From UBA1660 sp964462035 (GTDB lineage: Bacteria > Myxococcota_A > Polyangia > Polyangiales > Houyiibacteriaceae): DNA of 64,000 nucleotides. A model generated the notes under the pieces. The model searched no databases. It worked only from the letters and a program-made list of their open reading frames with translations, and had not been told where the DNA came from. The position numbers and the translations under genes were made by a program. The stretch is from positions 1 to 64,000 of the forward strand of contig CAYXAP010000030.1 in assembly GCA_964462035.1 (NCBI GenBank), in the 5' to 3' direction. Of this stretch, positions 41,300 to 50,300 are shown piece by piece. Position 1 is the first letter of the stretch, and each line of letters opens with the position of its first letter.

Positions 41300-42270
41300 G
41301 AGCGCTGGTCGCGCTCGTCGTGGTCGGCGCGGGCGTCACGCTCGGCGCCGATCCGTCGCCAGCGCTGCACCCGGACGTGCGCGGCGCGTCGCTCGGCCTC
41401 TTCGCGAGCGAGCCGGGCTACGACTACGAGGCGATGGTCGCGGAGATCGCCGACCGCGGTGCGAGCGATCTCTGGGTGGTCGACCGCATCGTTCAGCAGG
41501 ACCTGCGCGCCAGCGAGCTCCGCCGCGTCGCGGGCGAGAGCCCATCGCTCGCGACCCTTCGCCGCACCATTCGGCAGGCCCGCGCTCGTGGGATGCGCGT
41601 CGGGCTCATGCTCATCGTCGGCCTCCAGGAGCGCGCTGCGGGCGAGTGGCGCGGTCGCATCGATCCGAGTGACCGCGACGCGTGGTTCGCGAGCTACGAG
41701 TCGCACCTGAACGCGCTGGCGACGATCGCCCGAGCCGAAGGCGTCGGTCGGTTGGTCATCGGGAGCGAGCTCAACGGCCTCGAGCGCCACACCGAGCGCT
41801 GGCGATCGCTCGCGGCGAGTGCCCGCGAGCGCTTCGACGGAGAGCTGCTCTACTCGGCGAACTGGGACCGCTACGCGCAGGTCCCCTTCTGGGACGCCGT
41901 CGACACGATCGGCGTCAGCGCCTACTTCCGCGTCGACGGTCCCGACGGCCCGCGCGCGGCCTGGGACCGAGAGCTGGCGGCGCTCGAGCGCTTCGCCGCG
42001 GGCAAGCCCGTGGTGCTGACCGAGGTGGGCTACCCGGCCCACGCGGACGCCGCCCGCTACCCGTGGGACGAGACCCGCGCCGCGGCGCTCGATCCCGCGC
42101 TGCAGGCGTCGCTGCTGGGGGCGTTCTGTGATGCGTACGAAGCGCGCCCCGGCGCTGGCTACGTGGTGTGGAATTGGTTTGGAGTCGGTGGCCCCCGCGA
42201 CGGTGGCTACAGCCCGCGCGGGAAGCCGGCGGCGCAGCGCTTCGAGCGGTGCATGGAGGAGCGGAGATGA
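41296..42270 (+). CDS. GH113-like exported glycoside hydrolase
   Basis: 324 residues from ATG 41296 in an ATGA overlap with the fusion gene. MRALVALVVVGAGVTLGADPS is a signal peptide. The TIM-barrel sequence follows GH113-type enzymes: GASLGLFASEPGYDYEAMVAEI, RVGLMLIVGL, VIGSELNGLERHTERWR with candidate acid/base Glu158, YSANWDRYAQVPFWDAVDTIGVSAY, and VVLTEVGYPAHAD with candidate nucleophile Glu243. It ends YVVWNWFGVGG...RGKPAAQRF. Typical members act on beta-mannan-like or related glycans; the actual substrate is unknown. It is in the same transcript as a sulfite oxidase, with ATGA overlaps on both sides. Confidence 0.82.
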   Translation: MRALVALVVVGAGVTLGADPSPALHPDVRGASLGLFASEPGYDYEAMVAEIADRGASDLWVVDRIVQQDLRASELRRVAGESPSLATLRRTIRQARARGMRVGLMLIVGLQERAAGEWRGRIDPSDRDAWFASYESHLNALATIARAEGVGRLVIGSELNGLERHTERWRSLAASARERFDGELLYSANWDRYAQVPFWDAVDTIGVSAYFRVDGPDGPRAAWDRELAALERFAAGKPVVLTEVGYPAHADAARYPWDETRAAALDPALQASLLGAFCDAYEARPGAGYVVWNWFGVGGPRDGGYSPRGKPAAQRFERCMEERR

Positions 42271-43844
42271 GCGAGAGCGAGAAGCGACGAGGACGGCGAG
42301 CGTTCCTCCGGGCCGGTCTCTTCGGTGGCGCGGCGGTGGCGGTCGCCTGCGGCAGCGAGGAGCGACCCGCGCCGACCCCCGAGCCACCGGCACCGACCCC
42401 GACCCCGGAGCCCGCTGCCGACGCCGGGCTGCCGGATGGTCTCGACCCACGGAACTTCGTGGTGCACGGGCTCGACCCGCTGACCCTGGAGACGCGCCGC
42501 GACCGCTTCGGCACCAGCGTCATCACGCCGGCGAGCCTCTTCTTCGTGCGGAACAACCTCCCACTCCCGCCGCTCTCCATCGTCGACCGCCCGGACGACT
42601 GGGAGGTCGAGATCGCCGGGGTCGCGGAGCCGCGATCGGTCACCGTTCGCGAGCTCAAGCAGTGGGGAGTCGAGACGACCGCAACCGTGGTGCAGTGCTC
42701 CGGCAACGGCCGGAAGTTCTTCGAGCACGAGACCTCCGGCTCCCAGTGGGGCGTTGGCGCCGCGGCCTGCGCCGTGTGGAGCGGCGTGCCCTTGAAGCTC
42801 GTGGTGGAGCGCCTCGGCGGACCGGCCGAGGGGATGCGCTTCCTGACCAGCACTGGTGGTGAGGAGCTCCCCGAGGGCGTCGACCGAGACTCGGTGGTGG
42901 TCGAGCGCTCCATCCCGCTCGAGAAGGCGCTCGACGACTGTCTCCTCGCCTGGGAGATGAACGGCGCGCCCATCCCGATCACCCACGGCGGGCCGCTGCG
43001 GCTGATCGTCCCGGGCTACTTCGGCTGCAACCAGATCAAGTACGTGAAGCGGGTGGCCTTCACCGAGGTCGAGACCACCGCGAACATCATGAGCAGCGGC
43101 TACCGCTTCCGACCCATCGGCGAGTCGGGCGCGCCCGACCAGCCGTCGATGTGGGCCATGTCGATCAAGTCGTGGATCAACGGCCCCTCCGGCATGCACC
43201 CGGTCGCCAAGGGCCCGGTGCAGGTGCACGGCGTGGCCTTCTCCGGTGGTCGGGGCGTGCGCGAGGTCGAGGTCTCCACCGACGGCCAGCGGTGGCAGAC
43301 CGCGGAGCTCATCGGCCCGGAGCTCGGGCCTTACGCGTGGCGTCAGTTCCGACTCTCGATGGAGCTCGACCTCGGCGAGCATCGGCTCTTCAGCCGGGCG
43401 ACCGATGGTGAAGGCAACGTCCAACCCGAGCGGCGCACGGAGAACCACCGTGGCTACGGTCACGACGGCTGGCGCGACATGGGGGTGGCCTTCGAGGTGG
43501 TCGAGGGCCCGGTGATCCTCGAGGAGGAGAGCGCGGACGGGGCGCTCGTGGCGTCCGGGCCCGAACCGGGGAGCCTCGAGCTCAGCAGCGACGAGGAAGC
43601 CGGCCGCGCGCTCTTCACCGCCGACGCGGCGCCGAGCTGCGGGACCTGCCACACGCTCTCCGAGGCCGGCACGGCGGGGACGGTCGGTCCGAACCTGAAC
43701 GCGTTGGCGCCCAGCGAGGCTCAGATCGCCCAGGCGGTCACCAACGGCGTGGGCGCGATGCCCGCGTATGGGGAGCAGCTCAGCGAGGCGCAGATCCAGC
43801 AAATCGCCGCGTACGTGCGCAAGGTCGTGACCGCCGGCGAGTGA
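42267..43844 (+). CDS. Tat-exported molybdopterin sulfite oxidase fused to cytochrome c
   Basis: 525 residues from ATG 42267 (ATGA overlap). The Tat-like motif GRRAFLRAG precedes a hydrophobic stretch ending AVAC28, so it may be a Tat-dependent lipoprotein. Residues about 60-420 are a sulfite-oxidase-type Moco domain. The Mo-ligand is Cys144 in VVQCSGNG, with later conserved NYFGCNQIKYVKRV-like and QRWQTAEL segments (dimerisation domain). The C-terminal about 75 residues form a class I cytochrome c: C458-G-T-C461-H462 and likely axial Met498. This would oxidise sulfite to sulfate and pass electrons directly to its own heme, replacing the separate SorB subunit of SorAB-type enzymes. A respiratory acceptor is not encoded here. 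Confidence 0.9.
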   Translation: MSESEKRRGRRAFLRAGLFGGAAVAVACGSEERPAPTPEPPAPTPTPEPAADAGLPDGLDPRNFVVHGLDPLTLETRRDRFGTSVITPASLFFVRNNLPLPPLSIVDRPDDWEVEIAGVAEPRSVTVRELKQWGVETTATVVQCSGNGRKFFEHETSGSQWGVGAAACAVWSGVPLKLVVERLGGPAEGMRFLTSTGGEELPEGVDRDSVVVERSIPLEKALDDCLLAWEMNGAPIPITHGGPLRLIVPGYFGCNQIKYVKRVAFTEVETTANIMSSGYRFRPIGESGAPDQPSMWAMSIKSWINGPSGMHPVAKGPVQVHGVAFSGGRGVREVEVSTDGQRWQTAELIGPELGPYAWRQFRLSMELDLGEHRLFSRATDGEGNVQPERRTENHRGYGHDGWRDMGVAFEVVEGPVILEEESADGALVASGPEPGSLELSSDEEAGRALFTADAAPSCGTCHTLSEAGTAGTVGPNLNALAPSEAQIAQAVTNGVGAMPAYGEQLSEAQIQQIAAYVRKVVTAGE

Positions 43845-43911
43845 CGCCAGCGATCGGTCATCACCTCGTCACGATACGTTTCGCCCCTTCGCGCGACGTT
43901 CCTTCTCAGCG

Positions 43912-43929
43912 GCGGTCCAGAGGGACCGC
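43912..43929 (+). promoter_or_regulatory. Perfect 7-bp hairpin immediately before a ribosome site
   Basis: GCGGTCC (43912-43918) and GGACCGC (43923-43929) with a 4-base loop lie directly before GGGGAG (43930-43935) and the ATG at 43942. It may terminate the upstream sulfite-oxidase operon or form a leader stem of the next gene. No T-run is visible. Confidence 0.35.
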
Positions 43930-43941
43930 GGGGAGCGAGCG

Positions 43942-44346
43942 ATGGACGTGTTGATCGACAACGAGCATCTCACCGTGGAGGTGCTCCGGGACCGGCGGGT
44001 GATCGTGGTCCGCCGAAAGGCGACGAAGATCGAGGCCGCGGCCGACCTCATGGGCATCTACACGGGGGCGGTTCGAGCGAGCGACGAGTTCCAAGGCTGG
44101 GGCTTGGTCATCGACACTCGTGAAGCGCCGGGGCGCAACGATGCGGAGTTCGAGTCCCGGGTTGCCTCGCTCCAAGAGCATGTGAGCGGTCGCTTTCCGC
44201 GGATCGCCATGGTCTTGCGGACCGCCGCCGGCGAGCTCCAAGCCCGGCGGCTCCAATCGGAGCGTCGTGGCATCCGCCCGGAGGGCGGCGAGACCTTCTT
44301 CACGCGCGACATCGCCGAAGCCGTCAGCCACGCCGCCGGCGACTGA
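43942..44346 (+). CDS. STAS/SpoIIAA-like small protein
   Basis: 134 residues from ATG 43942 with GGGGAG 6 bases upstream. MDVLIDNEHLTVEVLRDRRVIVVRRKAT...WGLVIDTREAPGRNDAEFESRV...RIAMVLRTAAGELQARRL shows the beta-alpha alternation of SpoIIAA/STAS-like domains common in myxobacteria. There is no STAS phospho-Ser that I can identify. It is cytoplasmic. It lies 97 bases after the sulfite oxidase and converges with the gene at 44403. Partner and role are unknown. Confidence 0.65.
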   Translation: MDVLIDNEHLTVEVLRDRRVIVVRRKATKIEAAADLMGIYTGAVRASDEFQGWGLVIDTREAPGRNDAEFESRVASLQEHVSGRFPRIAMVLRTAAGELQARRLQSERRGIRPEGGETFFTRDIAEAVSHAAGD

Positions 44347-44349
44347 ACG

Positions 44350-44387
44350 TCGAACGGGGAGCCTCGGAACCCGAGACCCCCCGTCGA
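44350..44387. terminator. Bidirectional hairpin between convergent genes
   Basis: TCGA-a-CGGGG (44350-44359) pairs with CCCCG-TCGA (44379-44387), and within it CTCGG (44363-44367) pairs with CCGAG (44371-44375) over AAC. It sits between the stop at 44346 and the stop at 44403, so it can serve both strands. It is GC-rich and without a T-run. Confidence 0.5.
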
Positions 44388-44402
44388 TCGGACGCGCTCG
44401 CG

Positions 44403-45656
44403 TCAGCGCCGACGACCGCGGCGACCGCGGCGACCGCGACCGCGAGCGGCTCGTGGCTGAGGCACGGTCGCGTCTCCGAGGGTCGGCAGCGCGCCCACCG
44501 CCGCCTTCAGCTCGTCGCTCTGCGGCTGGTGTCCGTAGCCGATGCCGAGCCGGGTGACGGCGCTCGGGTCGACGCGGGTCTCGAAGGTCTGCGAGTTCGG
44601 GATGGTCATCTCCACGAGGTGGGCGCCGAGGCCGAGCTGGTAGCCCCGAGCTTCCTCCGGGTGCGCGCCGATGGAGCCATCCGCGGCCACCTGGAAGGAG
44701 AAGCCGCGGATCACGTCGCCGTTCTGGCGGATGACGCACTCCCAGCGACCGGGATGCTCCTCGAGGACCGGGACACCGCCGACCTTCTCGTCGCCCCACT
44801 CGAGCGGGAGCCAGTAGTGCGCGACGCGATAATCGACGATCTGCTGCTCCTCGCGGCGGTCGTTTCCGGTCGAGTAGGTCGCGGTCGTGAACGAATCGAG
44901 GTCGCCCATGGCCCGGACCGCCGGCCCTGCCATCTCCAGCGGGGTGCCGTTGACCGAGCAACGCAGCCGGTTGTCCATGTTGGACATGTCTTCGTGGGAT
45001 TCGTCGCGGCGGTTGTGCTCGCTCGGCGCGGTCACGAAGATCAGCTCCACCCGGTTGGCGCTGCCGCTGCGGCCGGCACCGGCGTAGCCGTACATGCCCT
45101 TGGGCACGCGGTTGATGATGGCCCGCGCCACCTCGCCGTTCTGGTTGATGTAGTGGGTGGTGGCCGTGGGCTCGCCGTTGCGGCCCACCCGCGTGGCCGT
45201 CAGCACCTCGATGGTGTGGCGGGCCACCAGGGTCTCGGCGTCGGTCGCGCCATCGACGAAGACGACGTCGATGGTCAGCTCACCGGTGGCCTGGATCCGC
45301 TGGTCGCGGTCCTTGCAGCGCCGGAGGGTCGTGCCCGCCCACTCGGTGATGACGTTGTAGCGCTCGCCGCCGAGGGCGCAGCGGGTCGAGCCGAGCTCCT
45401 GGTTGCCCTGCCGGATCTTGTAGATGAACGCGCTGTCGCGGGGGATGCCCTCACCGACGAGCCGCGCCTGGGCCTTCAGCGCCCATCCGGTGTCGACCCG
45501 CGGGCCGCCGTTGGCTTCGCTGAAGTTCTCCAGATCGAAGTAGGTGTAGCCGTGGTCGTAGATGGCGCCATGGGGCGCGGGCTGGACGTCTTGGGCGGAC
45601 GCCGTGATCGAGGCGCCGAGGGTCAGCAGGGCGCCGAAGAAGGCAATGGTTCTCAT
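44403..45656 (-). CDS. Secreted hypothetical protein with Arg/Gly-rich C-terminal tail
   Basis: 417 residues from ATG 45656 with GAGAGGAA upstream. MRTIAFFGALLTLGASITASAQ is a clear signal peptide. The body is beta-rich with two repeated segments around YHINQNGEVARAI-like and RWECVIRQNGDVIRGFSF-like strands; both have the pattern xxGxVxRxxxF. Four or five cysteines occur. The final 15 residues are RARGRGRRGRRGRRR-like, giving a strongly basic tail that could bind polyanions or the membrane, or act as a sorting signal. I do not recognise a family. It diverges from the sigma-54 activator operon across 163 bases that contain dyads. Confidence 0.75.
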   Translation of the reverse strand: MRTIAFFGALLTLGASITASAQDVQPAPHGAIYDHGYTYFDLENFSEANGGPRVDTGWALKAQARLVGEGIPRDSAFIYKIRQGNQELGSTRCALGGERYNVITEWAGTTLRRCKDRDQRIQATGELTIDVVFVDGATDAETLVARHTIEVLTATRVGRNGEPTATTHYINQNGEVARAIINRVPKGMYGYAGAGRSGSANRVELIFVTAPSEHNRRDESHEDMSNMDNRLRCSVNGTPLEMAGPAVRAMGDLDSFTTATYSTGNDRREEQQIVDYRVAHYWLPLEWGDEKVGGVPVLEEHPGRWECVIRQNGDVIRGFSFQVAADGSIGAHPEEARGYQLGLGAHLVEMTIPNSQTFETRVDPSAVTRLGIGYGHQPQSDELKAAVGALPTLGDATVPQPRAARGRGRRGRRGRRR

Positions 45657-45673
45657 GTGGTGTCGTTCCTCTC

Positions 45674-45692
45674 GTCGGGTTTCGATCCCGAC
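45674..45692. promoter_or_regulatory. Inverted repeat in divergent promoter region
   Basis: GTCGGG (45674-45679) and CCCGAC (45687-45692) flank a 7-base spacer, 17 bases upstream of the secreted protein gene on the minus strand, in the 163-base region shared with the sigma-54 activator gene. It may be an operator or part of the 5' leader. Confidence 0.35.
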
Positions 45693-45758
45693 CGGCCCAT
45701 GCTCCGCACAGCTCGTGCCAGCGAGCCGAGCTACGAAATCACTGGATAAATCGACCTC

Positions 45759-45786
45759 CTGACGAAGGATCGTCAGCCGTCGGCTG
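45759..45786. promoter_or_regulatory. Two overlapping dyads upstream of the sigma-54 activator gene
   Basis: CTGACGA-AGGA-TCGTCAG (45759-45776) is a perfect 7-4-7 inverted repeat. It overlaps CAGCCG-T-CGGCTG (45774-45786), a perfect 6-1-6 repeat. They end 33 bases before the ATG at 45820. Overlapping operator-like sites in a divergent regulatory region suggest autoregulation or a second regulator. Confidence 0.45.
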
Positions 45787-45819
45787 CCGAAAGACCGTCA
45801 CCCGTGATAGGCACGCCGG

Positions 45820-47373
45820 ATGTCCCTGACCGCGGAGATCGAGCCCCAGGCCGAGTCCCTCCTCGACCGGCTGGGGGAGCTGGTCGACGGTCTCGCGAGC
45901 CCCGAGGAGGGGCCGGTCGAGTCGGCCCTCGATGCCATCTTGGCGTCCCTCGGTGCGGACCGTGGAACGCTGCTGCTGATCGAGGGCGGGTCGGAGGTGA
46001 TCGTCTCCGCTCGAAACGCGGCTGGCGCGCTCCCGCCCGAGGAGTGGGAGGAGATCAGCCGGACGGTCGTGCGGCAGGCGCTCGAGAGCGGCGAGCCGGT
46101 GCTCTGGGACGGCTTCGGCGATCCGGCGGACGCGGCCAGCCTGACCGAGATCGGAATCCTGGCCGCGATCGCGCTCCCGGTCGGCGCACCCGGCGAAGAG
46201 GTCCGGGGCGTGCTCTACGTGGACGTCCGCACCGTGGGGAAGTCGATCGGTCCGGCCCACGAGCGATTCCTGCGGGTGGCCGCGTCGCTGCTCGCCCACA
46301 CCGTTCGCGCCGAGCGGGCGGTGGAGGCCGCCGCCCCCAAGCCCGCGGAGAGCAGCAGCGGGTTGCCGCTCTTCGAGCTCCTCGCGTCACCCGCGATGAC
46401 CGAGGCCGCCGAGGCCGCCGAGGCGGCGCTCGAGTCCCAGCTGAACGTGCTCGTCCGTGGCCCTTCGGGGTCCGGCAAGACGGAGCTCGCCCTCGCGCTG
46501 GCCCGCGCGACCGGCCGTACGCCGGTGGTGCGCGCCACGCTCGGCAGCAGCGACGACCTGAACACGATCACCAGCGAGCTCTTCGGTCACGAGCGGGGCG
46601 CCTTCTCGGGTGCGGTCGGGCGTCGCACCGGCTTGGTCCAGCACGCCGACGGGGGCACGCTGATCCTCGACGAGGTCTTGAACCTCCCGCCGCGGGCTCA
46701 GCAGCTCCTGCTCGACTTCACCCAGTTCGGCACCTTCCGGCCGCTCGGCTACGACGCGGCCAACCCGCGCTCCGCCGACGTGCGCATCATCGCCGCCACT
46801 CAGGGCGACCTCGAGGCGGCCATCGACGAGGGGCGCTTCCGTCGCGACCTCTTCTATCGACTCGCCGGCGTGGAGATCCGCATGCCCGCGCTCTCGGAGC
46901 GGCGCGAAGATCTGCCGGCGCTCGCCGAAGCGTTGCTGCGGCGCATGGACCCGAGCCGCCCGTGGCGGCTTGCCCTCGGCATCCGGCGCGCCTTGGTGCG
47001 CGGCGACCATCCGTGGCCCGGCAACCTCCGCGAGCTCGAAGCGCTCATGTCGCGCGCGCGCCATCGCGCGCTCCAGCGGGAGTCCAAGACCGACGTGATC
47101 GTCCCCAACGACCTCGGCGATGCGCTCGGCCCGACCCCGCAGGGGCCGCCGCCGAAGAGCGACGTGCCCCCGCGGCCGACCGCGACCATCGAGGAGCGCT
47201 GGGCCGCCCTCGAGGCGGAGAAGGAGCGCCTCGCGCGACTCGAGGGCGAGGTGCTCGCCGACGCTCTCTCCGAGGAGCGGGGCGTGGTGAGTCGGACCGC
47301 TCGCCGACTCGGGCTGCCGCGCACGACCCTCGTCCACCGCATCCAGGTGCTGGGAGTCGAAAGCCGCGAATGA
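45820..47373 (+). CDS. GAF-type sigma-54-dependent transcription activator
   Basis: 517 residues from ATG 45820. A GAF-like sensor occupies about 25-165. The AAA+ domain follows: Walker A GPSGSGKT (214-221), ELFGHERGAFSGA at 253-265, Walker B GGTLILDEV (278-286) and Arg finger RRDLFYRL (341-348). The sigma-54-contacting loop is GAFSGA rather than GAFTGA. A Fis-type HTH (about 488-513, RTARRLGLPRTTLVHRI) closes the protein. It has no receiver domain, so input is likely ligand binding to GAF or phosphorylation by the kinase encoded next. The kinase gene overlaps its stop (ATGA). Confidence 0.9.
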   Translation: MSLTAEIEPQAESLLDRLGELVDGLASPEEGPVESALDAILASLGADRGTLLLIEGGSEVIVSARNAAGALPPEEWEEISRTVVRQALESGEPVLWDGFGDPADAASLTEIGILAAIALPVGAPGEEVRGVLYVDVRTVGKSIGPAHERFLRVAASLLAHTVRAERAVEAAAPKPAESSSGLPLFELLASPAMTEAAEAAEAALESQLNVLVRGPSGSGKTELALALARATGRTPVVRATLGSSDDLNTITSELFGHERGAFSGAVGRRTGLVQHADGGTLILDEVLNLPPRAQQLLLDFTQFGTFRPLGYDAANPRSADVRIIAATQGDLEAAIDEGRFRRDLFYRLAGVEIRMPALSERREDLPALAEALLRRMDPSRPWRLALGIRRALVRGDHPWPGNLRELEALMSRARHRALQRESKTDVIVPNDLGDALGPTPQGPPPKSDVPPRPTATIEERWAALEAEKERLARLEGEVLADALSEERGVVSRTARRLGLPRTTLVHRIQVLGVESRE

Positions 47374-50300
47374 CCGCGCTGCCCGCTCGCTTCGACGTGC
47401 GGGGCCGGCTGGGGGTTGGCTCGCAGGGGGAGGTCTGGCTCGCGCTGGATCGGGAGCGGTCCGCGGAGGTCGCGGTGAAGCGGCTCCAGGTCACCGATCC
47501 GCGGCACGTGGCGCGCTTCAAGCGGGAGTTCCGCGCGTTGGCGGACCACCAGCACCCGAACCTCGTCACGCTCTACGAGCTCCTCCAGATCGACGACCAG
47601 TGGCTGCTCACCATGGAGCCCGTCGAGGGGCGCGCCCCCGAGGGCGCCGCGGAGTGGCGGGCCGCTCTGCGTGGGATCGTCGACGGCCTCGGCGCGCTCC
47701 ATGACACCGGTCGTCTCCACCGAGACCTCAAGGCTTCGAACCTCCGAATGGACGAAGCGGGCCGCGTGGTGCTCCTGGACTTCGGTCTGGTGGGGCGGGT
47801 CGGCCAGCGAGGTGAGCTCATCGGCAACCTCGACGCCATCGCGCCGGAGCAGGCGGCGCGAGGTGAGCTCGGGCCGGCCGCCGACTACTACGCGCTCGGC
47901 GCGATGCTCTTCCGCGCGCTCGCCGGTCGCCCGGTCTTCGAGGGACGCGGAGCGCAGGTGCTCGCCAAGAAGGTCCGCCACGACCCGCCGTCTCTCTCCA
48001 CGGTCGCCCCTGCCGTGGCATCCGCCGACCCGGCGCTGGCGGCCTTCGTCGACGCCGCGCTCCAGCGCGATCCCGCGGAGCGCATGCGTCAGCTCGAAGA
48101 GCGTCGACGAGCGCTCGACCTCCCCGAGCTGAGCGCCTCGATGGTGACGCGCTTCGTGGGCCGCGAGGACGAGCTGCGGTGGCTCGACGATCGCCTCGCT
48201 CGGACTCGCGGGCGTGCTCACGTGCGCGTTCGTGGGCCCTCGGCGATCGGAAAGTCGTCGCTCGTTCGGCGCTGGGTGGACCGCCGCGCCGACGCGCTCG
48301 TGCTGCAGGGGCGCTGCTTCGAGCTCGACGGCACGGACCGCCGTGGCATCGACGACATCGTTCGGGAGCTGGTGCTTCGGGTTCCGCCGGCGGACGAGGA
48401 GGAGGCCGTCGATCTGCACCGGCTCTTCCCCGACGTGATCGAGGGCTCGTTTCCATCCGACGCCATCGAGCCGGCGGAGGCCTTGGCGCGCGCTGCACGT
48501 GCGCTGGGGGCGATGCTCGAGCGCGGCAGGGGCGATGCCCAGAGCGTCGTGCTCGTCGTGGACGACGCCCAATGGGGTGACGCCGCGAGCGGCCGACTGC
48601 TGGCGCGCCTCGAAGGCGCGCCGCTCCTGCTCGTCACGATCGAGCGGACCGACGCGGCCGATGGTGGTCTGCTCGAGGTGCTCGACGAGAGCGCGCCGCC
48701 GGAGGCCGTGCTCGATCTCGGGCCGCTGGACGACGACGCCGTCCGAGCGCTCGCGGTCGCCCGCGGGCTCGAGGACGTCGACGGCATCGTGGCCCGCGCC
48801 GAAGGCCACCCCTTCCTCGCTCAGGAGCTGGTCGGTTGGCAGGCGCGCGAAGGCTCGGGGCTCGAGGCGATGCTCGCTCGCCGCCTGGGCGAGCTCCCCG
48901 GTGGCGCCGCCCGGATGCTCGACGTGCTCACGATCGCGGGACGGCCGATGGAGCGCGCGATCGTGGACGCGGCGTGCCGGGAGCTCGGCGAGTCGGCCGG
49001 CTTCGAGTCCACCACGGCCCTCTTCCGCGCGCGCCTCGCGCGGAGCGTGCATTCGTCCGGAGACGTGGAGCTCGAGGCGATGCACGACGCGATTCGCCGC
49101 GCGAACTGGGTGTCCATCGAGCGGCGGGGCGCCGCGACCCGCACGCACGCAGCGATCGACGACGCGATGGGGGGGCTGCAGATCGACGACCCCGAGGCGC
49201 GCGCCTATCACGCCGAGCACGCCGGTCGCTCCGAGCGAGCCTGCGAGCTCTACCTGCGCGGCGCCGAGCGAGCGGGCGCGGCGTTCCGCCACGACCGCGC
49301 GGCGGAGCTCTACGCATCGGCGCTGCGCACGATGGGGGTCGCCGATACGCGCCGGCTCGACGTGCTCCGCGCTCGGGCCGAGAGCCTCGGCAAGGCCGGG
49401 CTCCACGAAGACGCGGCCGCGACGTTCGCCCAGGCCATGGAGCAGCACGGCGAGCGGAACGAGCTCGAAGCCCTCGACCTGGCGCGGCTCCACGCCGAGC
49501 ACCTTCTGCTCGCGGGGTCGATGCACGCTGGCTACGACGCGCTCGGTCGCTGCCTACGTTCCGCCGGGCTGCCGCCGCCGACGTCACGCTTGCGCGTGCT
49601 GCCTTCCATCCTCGCGCAGAGCGCGTGGCTGAGCCTGCGCGGCATGCGCCCCACGGAGGAGCGTCCGACCACGGCCCGCGACCAGTTCAAGATGGACCTC
49701 TGCTATTCGGCCGGGTTGGCCCTCACGATGACGGACAGCCTCACCGGCGCGCAGTACGTGCTTCGGAGCGCGCGGCTCGCGGCGTCCTTCGGCGACCGGC
49801 GGCGACTGGCGCGGAGCATCGGCCTGGCTGCGAACTACGCGGGCACGCAGAGCTGGCGTGCGACCGCTCGGGTCCAGTCGATGATCGCGTACGTCGAGCG
49901 TGAGTCCCGAGCGCTCGACGACCCCTACCTCTGGGGCCTCGTCTGCGGTGCTCGTTGCGTCGAGCGTTTCCACCTCGGCGAGTACGAGGAGAGCCTGCAC
50001 TGGGCGCAGCAGATCGAGCGCGCCTTCGAGCGCACCGGGTCTACGCGGGAGCGGGTGTCCGGTCAGATCTACCAGCTCGCCAACCTCGCGACGCTCGGTC
50101 ACCTCGAGGAGCTCGCCGCCGAGCGCGCCCGGTTGCTGGCGGACTCGCGCGCGCGCGGCGATCGCTTCGGGGCGACGGCGTCGGTGGTCGGTCACGGCTA
50201 CTTCGAATGGATCTGCAACGGCGACCCGGCCGAAGCGCGGCGGGCGTTGGACCAAGCGCTGACCGACTGGGGCGACGTGACGTTCCAGATCCAGCACGCC

